Of a stretch of DNA of 64,000 nt, positions 57,827 through 64,000 are shown piece after piece. The stretch spans positions 14,756,001 through 14,820,000 of the forward strand of contig NW_020621936.1 of NCBI RefSeq assembly GCF_003573695.1, in the 5' to 3' direction. The translations under genes were made by a program, and so were the position numbers. The notes below the pieces were generated by a model. That model searched no databases and had not been told where the DNA came from. It saw only the letters and a program-made list of their open reading frames with translations. Positions within the stretch are counted from its first letter, which is position 1. Every line of letters begins with the position of its first letter. The stretch is from Papaver somniferum (lineage: Eukaryota; Streptophyta; Magnoliopsida; Ranunculales; Papaveraceae).

Positions 57827-57877
57827 GTGGTCGAGTCAGCCTTGTTTGTGCTTGTGTATAATTCCCTTGCAGTTAGG

Positions 57878-58212
57878 ATGTCAAACTGGTATTATAATAG
57901 CCATCACAATGAATATGAATATCCAACTGAACAATATGGACATCACTCTTTTTATGACCATAGTGTGAATAGTGGTTGGGAACGCCAACCTTTTGAAGGT
58001 TATGGGTCATACCCTGGTGAGCCCAATTACTATCCACACGTGCATCAGTATTACGAGCAAGAAGATTATAGTACTAGTACTTCGTCTCTAGAGGATACAA
58101 TCAAACTATTGAAAATTAGTCCTTTTTATGATCCCTCTGTTCCTATTCCTCCTTTAGAAGAGTCCCTCAGGAAGTTAGCTGAGTCGACGTGTAAGTTAGC
58201 TGAACTACAATA
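57878..58212 (+). CDS. Tyr/His-rich ORF of element G
   Basis: From ATG at 57878, about 111 residues. It starts MSNWYYNSHHNEYEYPTEQY and has many Tyr, His, Ser and Gly, then a helical tail (SLRKLAESTCKLAELQ). It lies right after a putative splice acceptor, where F has its gag start. It does not match the gag core of F. It is unknown in function, possibly a remnant or replacement of the gag N-terminus. The stop overlaps the ATG of the next reading (TAATG at 58211-58215). Confidence 0.5.
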
Positions 58213-59238
58213 ATGAGTGAACCTTCTTTAGAAGACCACCTCAAGCGGATAGCTTAGACGAACGAAATAATTACTCAAAATTATATGAATTTCCAACATA
58301 GTGTTCCCAGTTTTACCCTTGAAAATGAGGATAGTTACTATTCACCTAATCAAGATGACGAGGATAGAATTGGAGACACTATTTTAGATGAGGTTCGATC
58401 TATTTCATGTTATTATGATGAGGATAGTGTTGATGGAGAATCATACTTATGTAGGAATAGTGATCAGGAAATGGTTACTCCAATTGAGCTTTACAATGAT
58501 AATATTATTTCTAGTTCAAATCCAAATAATTTTAATAATTATTCACCTATTCAAAAGGACGAGGATTTGACTAGAGATACCCTTGTTTTAGAAGATGTAG
58601 TTCATGATCCTTTAGCCTGCAGTATGTTGGATAATCTATTATTTGATGTGCCTATCAGTGAATCGGAGGAAGTAACTATGATTAACACCTTAGTTAATGA
58701 GCCTTTACTAGAAACTTTCGCTGGTAATCCTTTATATGATTGTGATGATGGTTTAGAGGAAAGAGTTTACCCTGAGAATAATGTTTTAGAGTCTAGCGAT
58801 TTAGAAACACTAACCTTAGAAGACCATAAACTCATAGAGATGAGCGAGGATGAACCAGACTTAGAAGAATCAATTGACCATTTTCAGGAATCTGATGACC
58901 TAGAAATTAGGGAAGTTGTGACTAGTCTTTCTAGAGACACAGAAAACTCTAAGTTTGGGGGTAATTCTCCGTGTGCTTTAACTATTAGAAATTTCCCTCG
59001 TATAGGACTTGACATTTGTTCCTCAACCATCTTACAAGATTATCTTCATACACATTTTACCGAACCTAATGATGTCCAGAAAGAAGCTCAGTTTTTAGAA
59101 ACCCATCCTCTGGTTGATGTGGTTTACCCAGACAATAGTACCCAAATTGACTTTGTTTTCCCACCAAATATTTTTCAACCAGTGGGAACATATGAGTTAC
59201 AGATGTGTCAGATATTAAGTTTAGGCTTATTACTTTAG
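58213..59238 (+). pseudogene. Acidic ORF of element G, homologous to the post-protease region of F
   Basis: An ATG at 58213 overlaps the previous stop. After 14 codons there is an in-frame TAG (58255-58257), and the frame then stays open to 59238 (317 residues from 58285). It is highly acidic. 'DHFQESDDLEIREVVTSLSRDTENSKFGG' matches 'DLFQELDGLEIRNIVTSHCRGTQNSKFGG' of F near residues 925-955, so it corresponds to the region after the protease. The gag core and protease are absent between the leader and this point. Function unknown. Confidence 0.6.
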
Positions 59239-59257
59239 GAGATTAGGGTCGACATAT

Positions 59258-59638
59258 TTGTTTAAGGATGACCACCACTCTCTTTGTGGTCAGTTGTGTA
59301 AGTCAAATTTGATTGACTTTAAGGATCCGCAATTATTTAGGTTATTATTATGTGCTTCTAAGTTTTTATTTGAGTATTTCCAGACTCTAGAACCTGAACA
59401 TTCAGATCTAACTTTTGAGGAAATGCAACCCAGGAAAATATGTTATCTAGACCCAGTTATAGAACCTGAACCTGAACCACAGCTAGATGTAGTTGTCTTA
59501 AACAGGAAACTAGACAAGGGTGTACTTTATTTGTTAACTTTCTTGGCATGTTCCAGATTCCTTTTACTTGTGATAGCTCTATTTGGTTTTGGTGATCCGC
59601 AGTTATTCCGGCTATTACTCTATGATTCTATAAGGTGA
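59258..59638 (+). CDS. C-terminal membrane-segment ORF of element G
   Basis: 126 residues, a short gap after the previous stop and probably once joined to it. The end carries a hydrophobic stretch (GVLYLLTFLACSRFLLLVIALFGF) followed by GDPQLFRLLLYDSIR, which matches the end of the F polyprotein. The start contains a second copy of the box, DPQLFRLLLCASKF. The middle is a Pro/Glu repeat (EPEPEPQ). A single membrane segment with a short basic tail suggests membrane attachment. It may be a diverged relic of the env-like gene known in Athila elements, but homology is not shown. Confidence 0.55.
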   Translation: MFKDDHHSLCGQLCKSNLIDFKDPQLFRLLLCASKFLFEYFQTLEPEHSDLTFEEMQPRKICYLDPVIEPEPEPQLDVVVLNRKLDKGVLYLLTFLACSRFLLLVIALFGFGDPQLFRLLLYDSIR

Positions 59639-60720
59639 CTAATCCTTTCTTAGTCTGGCTGAAGACTTTAAACTTAGCACTTCTTGGGAGGTAACCCATG
59701 CTCTTGCAACACGGTAATATCTTTCCTTAACTCTTTTGCTTCAAGTGGTAACAATTTCTCCTTGTTCATGCTTTTAATTTTATATTTAGAACATTGAGGA
59801 CAATGTTAGATTTAAGTTTGGGGGTATGGGAGAAACTTTTTAGTTGCAGTACAAATAAACTCCAGAGCCTAGAAATTTATGCTTATTAAGGTCGGCACTA
59901 ACCAATCTAAGTGGATGGGAACATTTTGGTTATAGGAGTTGAGGAACCAATATGATTAGATGGAAACATATAGAAGAGTCTATTCATAAAAGCACAGAGC
60001 TCAAGTGTTAGAAAAAAAGAAAACATGGTAGTTTCGCCATATCCTCGTGATGAAAACATCGAAAGAATCCTGATCACTTCTTTTTTTCTTTTTACCATTG
60101 CTAGGGTGAAATAGAGTGACTGAGAAACTCCAAAAATAAAAATTGAGACCAGACCACTAGACCAACCGGAATAAATACAATAAAGTCGACCACTGGTACC
60201 CTTGTATATGCCAGATGAGTTGACCTAGAGTTAGGATTACCAACCACTGGTTCCCTTGTATATGTCAGTGTGTTGGTATTAGTCCACACCAATATCTCAG
60301 TCCATCAGGATAGGTTCACCTTAGTCAACATCATCCACGTTTTTCTCTACATCCATCTTCTTAATCTATCCATGTGATTGGTTGACGCCGGTTTATGATG
60401 TCCAGAAACTATCTAAGTAGAGCTCTGTCACTTTATATGAATCTTAGTATGCTTGAGTGCAAACTCGTGTACAACAATTGGAATTTCGTATCAGGGTACT
60501 TCCTCCTGTAGTCAATAAGTATGCCAACCAAGGAGATTCTTTAGTGCCTTCCAAGGTTCTGCGTAGATAGCTAGGGTCTGGAGTAAAAGTTTTGTGGGTA
60601 CACCTCTGGTAAACCCTCCCGAGACTATAAATCGGTCACTAGGGCCACCTAGTGAGTTTGAATTTTCTTTTCTAGAATAAATTTGCTCGAGGACTAGCAA
60701 ATAATAAGTTTGGGGGTATT
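59639..60720 (+). other. 3' untranslated region of G
   Basis: It begins with the sequence after the last stop (CTTGGGAGGTAACCCATG). The F counterpart is GCCTCCCAGTAAATG reversed at about 41610. It includes TTAAGTTTGGGGGTATGGG at 59810, two 'ccactggt(a/t)cccttgtatatg' boxes (60186, 60245) and the polypurine tract before 60721. No gene. Confidence 0.65.
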
Positions 60721-62338
60721 TGATAGACACATTTTTGTGTTCGAATTGTCCTCAGTGTCTCTATTGTTAGTGCTTGATTTTGTACTTATTATGGTGTTTT
60801 TATGTTTGTGTAGGTGTTTTTGGAGAAATACACTTGTGTAGAAAAGTTGCTCAAAAAGTGCTATTTGGACCCCCGGAAGAATTACTAAGGGGAACCTCAA
60901 TTACTAAGGGGCATCCCATTTCCAGGGAAGTACTAATGGCACCCCATCAGAGGATAAGAGGAGGTCATCTTCAAGAATTCAAATACGGTGCTTTGGCGGG
61001 AAAACTGGTTCTCTTCTGGCAGAATTAGGGTTTGCTTTTTGGATCGGTTTTAATGAGACTTAAACCCTGAAATTGATTTGGGTTGTTCCAATGGGCTCAA
61101 AAGGGATGCTAATGGAGTTCGTTTCAAACAGAATTGGATGGAATCACTGATTTGAGTGATACAGGGCAAGTATTTGGTGTTATTGTCGGAATTGCTGGAA
61201 GTGATTTGGGAAGGCTTTGGTCGGAGTTTTTCATTGGATTGGGGTGTGATTATCCTGTTACGACTTAACAGGGATGGTACGTATGTTGGAATCGATTGTG
61301 TTTGGTTAGAACGTTGAGTTTGAAGAAACAGAGAGTCTCGAGTTTTCCTTATTCTTTCCCGAGTTCAACTGAGGATGGCACGAGTTGTTAGGTGTTCCAC
61401 TTGAATTGGAAACGTGTTTAGAGCGTGTAAGATTTAAATAAGGAGAGTTTTATGGCCAGCAGACGCGTAAAGAACCTAAACGGGGAAATTATTCTCATGT
61501 TACTGTCGTGAAGAATAATGAATTAATTGAAGATATTTTCGAAGATTTCATGGACCTGTCGAGTTTAAAGAGAGAAGCTGACATCAGAGAGAGGATTGAG
61601 AGTTAGGGGATAGAATAGAGCACCACATAGTCGAAAAATCAAGTTGCAGAGATTGTCTCTGCTGCTGCCATTGAAGAACATACGAAGAACATAAGACTAC
61701 AAGGAGCAGTCGTAATTGCTACAGTGGTTGCGACACATAGTGACAGTCGTAGAAGCTACATCGTCAGTAATACTTTATTGTTGTATCTGTAACAATTATA
61801 ACTGTTACAAAGGCACTGTTTTATACCTTTTCTCCTTGTAAACACCTTTTTGAGCAATGAAAAATTCCTTTGAGTGTGTTTTCACCATGCGGAGCTAGAC
61901 CCCATCACTGGGACAACGGAGGAAGTAACTTTTCATGATTGTGGTAAATGAATTAATTCTTTTATTGACTTTTTGCATAGATTTAATTGCTTTATGATTT
62001 CTATTAATTATTTGTTATTTTGTTAGATGTCGCATGCTTAGTTCTAAATACTTTAGATGCGTCATGCTTTTAACTTACAAATAATATCTTACGAAATCTA
62101 TTTTTGGCAAAGAACTAGAGTCACAACTTCTTTTTTTTGAGCTATATTGTCTAGAGTTAATGACTGAACCATAGCAATATGAAAAGTATTGGAATCCCGC
62201 GTCTCAGCGTCTCTTCATCTTGTGACAAATTGTGTATATATATTTTTCCTTATTTTCTTTATTAAGTCTTAAAACAAATTCTCAACAAATCTGAGTGAAC
62301 GAATCATCTTACTACAACATCATTGAAAAATACCATCA
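60721..62338 (+). repeat. 3' LTR of G
   Basis: 1618 bases, paired with 55223-56822. Confidence 0.88.
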
Positions 62339-63665
62339 ATAACGACATAATAGACTTTATCCTTGTCAAACAAAAAATTTCATCCTATTTTCCATCAAAT
62401 AAATGACTGCATAGGCATAACTTTTGTAATTGTCAAAAGTCCATTCGTCCTTTCATCAATACGAATATCAATTTATGAACGACTTTACTTTTGACACAAT
62501 ATGGGACCTTCAAGTTCACAGACGCAAACAATACATATCCCATAAACAATTGCAATATAACAAATCATAAAGACTAAATACTTGAAACCATCATCCTCCA
62601 AATATTTTTAGAATTTAAACCAATAAATCTAAAAACATGAAGATGAAAATGTTGTCCATAACTATGTGTAATCACAATAATTGATATTCCAAACTCTAGT
62701 AATCCTTCTCAAAAACAAGAATAAATTCTCATAAGAAGTTTCCTAGGCATCAAGACAAACTCGTAATGCAATGCACATATAAGATGATTTGTCCTTAGAG
62801 AGTAGAATCAATCTTTTTCGCCCTGATTTATACCAAGAATAACTTCCAAATGCGTATAAAAATATTTCCAAAGAAGAACATACAAAGTTATTAACGACTA
62901 TGCACCATAGTTCACATAAAATGATTGTGAACATTCAAGAATCCCATAGCAATGCGTACTACAACCCATTCTTGAACTTCCTTCTTTGTGATTCTCCAAA
63001 AACATTCTTGTTAAAGCTACAAATGAGCTTAGAATAGTAGTACTCCAAGAATCCAAGTTCCCAAGTCCAAGAGAATTGGAACAAGTGCGATGAAACGGAG
63101 CAAAACACTCAAAACAAGAGACGGGAAAAATACCAATCTTAACTCATCCAAAATAAATAATTCTCATCTCCATTTTTAATAGAATTCAAAGACGAAGAGA
63201 ATTCAAAAAGAATGAGTTCATTCCGAGTTCGGACGAAGAAGATACGGCCAACACAAGTTTACTGAATATCGACGTCAAGTATGCATATGGGTTTGCAAAC
63301 GAATTTTTCAAGTCCGCGAACTTAAACCCCTGGATTTTGATTTTAAAATATGTTATGCATACCTGGTAGGTGTACCATGAAGTCCAAACATCCCTAACTA
63401 CTATTTTCAAACCTAAACATTTAAGAACCTTAAACACAGATCAAGTTAGATAGAAATGAACGATAAGCCAGGTACATGGATCATTATAAGTACTCAAACA
63501 AATAATAAAAACATAAAACTTTCTCAAGTTTATAGACATACCTTTATATGAATCCAATTGAATTCTAAATCCTTACCGAACATAATCCTTGCGCCCCAAT
63601 TTTCGTGCTTCCCTCGTTGTATACATAACATGGCATTCCTTGGTGAGGATGAACATAAAACACAC
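62339..63665 (-). other. 3' untranslated interior of element D, third piece
   Basis: It starts with the right copy of the target duplication of G (ATAAC) and then runs as the reverse of about 7273-8450 of element A. At 63310-63323 it has AAGTCCGCGAACTT at the place where A has its AGTACGCATACC motif (7619-7642). No gene. Confidence 0.7.
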
Positions 63666-64000
63666 TCAAGTTGTGTTGAGGTGAACAATATCTTGCTCAC
63701 CAAAAGTGACTTTTGGATTATCATGAAAGAGATCACTTTTAGAACCTTTCACATCCAAATCCATCTTCCCAAAGAACTTGTTAAGTTCCAACATCATGGA
63801 TACTGCCTTCTCCATAGTCATGGAATTTTCTGGGAGATCATTCTTTTTCACACTCAAAACATCATTGACTTTCTTTGGTATCCACTTCTGAGTGCGTTTA
63901 GGAACAACCGGAACCTTCTTTCCATTACTCTCTTCAATATTTCTCGGAAGAGAATTGGATTGACTATTCTCTTGTAAGTTAGTCTTTCTCCAATTGGGAG
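63666..64000 (-). pseudogene. 3' end of gag of element D, cut by window end
   Basis: On the minus strand this matches the gag tail of element A: SQSN.LP near 63960, VVPKRTQKWIPKKVND, ENSMTMEKAVSMMLELNKFFGKMDLDVKGSKSDLF, ending DIVHLNTT at 63666. The frame from 63857 is open; a one-base shift relative to A appears near 63860. The remainder of gag and the 5' LTR of D are outside the window. Confidence 0.75.

Larger units (their letters stand above)
55223..62338 (+). mobile_element. Element G: Athila-related non-autonomous LTR element without gag core or protease
   Basis: The LTRs at 55223-56822 and 60721-62338 start TGATAGACACATT and end in ATCA. The target duplication ATAAC is perfect (55218-55222 and 62339-62343). 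The primer site at 56828-56844, TGGCGCTGCCAACGGGG, follows the LTR, and the polypurine tract GTTTGGGGGTAT precedes 60721. The interior of 3.9 kb keeps the leader of the F family and ORFs that match only the part of F downstream of the protease. It lacks the gag core, protease, reverse transcriptase and integrase. Confidence 0.88.
30205..64000 (-). mobile_element. Element D: SIRE-like gag-only Copia element, truncated by window end
   Basis: D is a minus-strand relative of element A. Its 3' LTR is 30205-32599, followed by the reversed polypurine tract (ATCTCCCCCTTTGT, 32600). Its interior is in three pieces, 32600-33221, 54452-55222 and 62344-64000, separated by the Mutator-like element E and the Athila element G. 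Read together these align with the interior of A from its 3' LTR back to gag near 6940. Like A, it passes from gag straight to the 3' untranslated region, with no pol. The target bases CGAAT (30200-30204) are seen only on the left. Confidence 0.85.

Noticed and set aside
1..64000. tRNA, rRNA or a host gene within the window.
   Set aside because: No cloverleaf-like tRNA sequence, no rRNA segment, and no multi-exon frame outside the mobile elements was recognised by eye. A tRNAscan or protein search could still find something short.

Overview
This window is plant nuclear intergenic DNA, almost certainly from a eudicot with a repeat-rich genome. The evidence is the mix of elements: SIRE-type Copia elements, Tat and Athila Gypsy lineages, a Mutator-like element carrying a Ulp1-type protease gene, and a hAT element, all in AT-rich DNA. 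The species cannot be named from the sequence. I found no ordinary host gene, rRNA or tRNA; every coding stretch I could assign belongs to a mobile element.

The left third (1-20708) is one SIRE-like Copia element, A, on the plus strand. It sits in old diverged repeat DNA and is bounded by the target duplication AACCG. Its 5' LTR was split by a reversed solo LTR (H, 2470-4349, duplication CTAAC). Its 3' LTR was split by a Tat-type Gypsy element on the minus strand (I, 10525-19351, duplication AAGTG). Element I encodes a decayed gag-protease on its own strand and an intron-containing antisense gene on the other.

The rest (21475-64000) is a deep nest. B is a SIRE-like element on the minus strand whose 3' LTR is at 21475-24268. 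It carries a hAT element (26398-27477, duplication GATCCAAC) and was hit by C, a plus-strand element of the same family starting at 28816. C was hit by D, a minus-strand relative of A that starts at 30205 and runs past the window end. D was hit by E, a 21 kb Mutator-like element (33222-54443), and by G, an Athila-like element (55223-62338, duplication ATAAC). E has a MuDR-type transposase gene on the plus strand, a Ulp1-like cysteine protease gene on the minus strand, and an internal tandem duplication. F, a young Athila-type element (39152-47591) with an intact 1073-codon gag-protease, sits in the second duplicated copy.

All LTR elements whose interior can be followed (A, D, I, F, G) lack reverse transcriptase and integrase here, so they are non-autonomous and would depend on enzymes from elsewhere. 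The most striking pattern is that each Copia subfamily carries its own short near-palindromic motif, repeated three to five times at the same place in the LTR. In A and D the same motif also recurs at one matching place in the internal region. The Mutator-like element shows a comparable habit, with a short palindrome around CATATTGATATG scattered through its introns and spacers.
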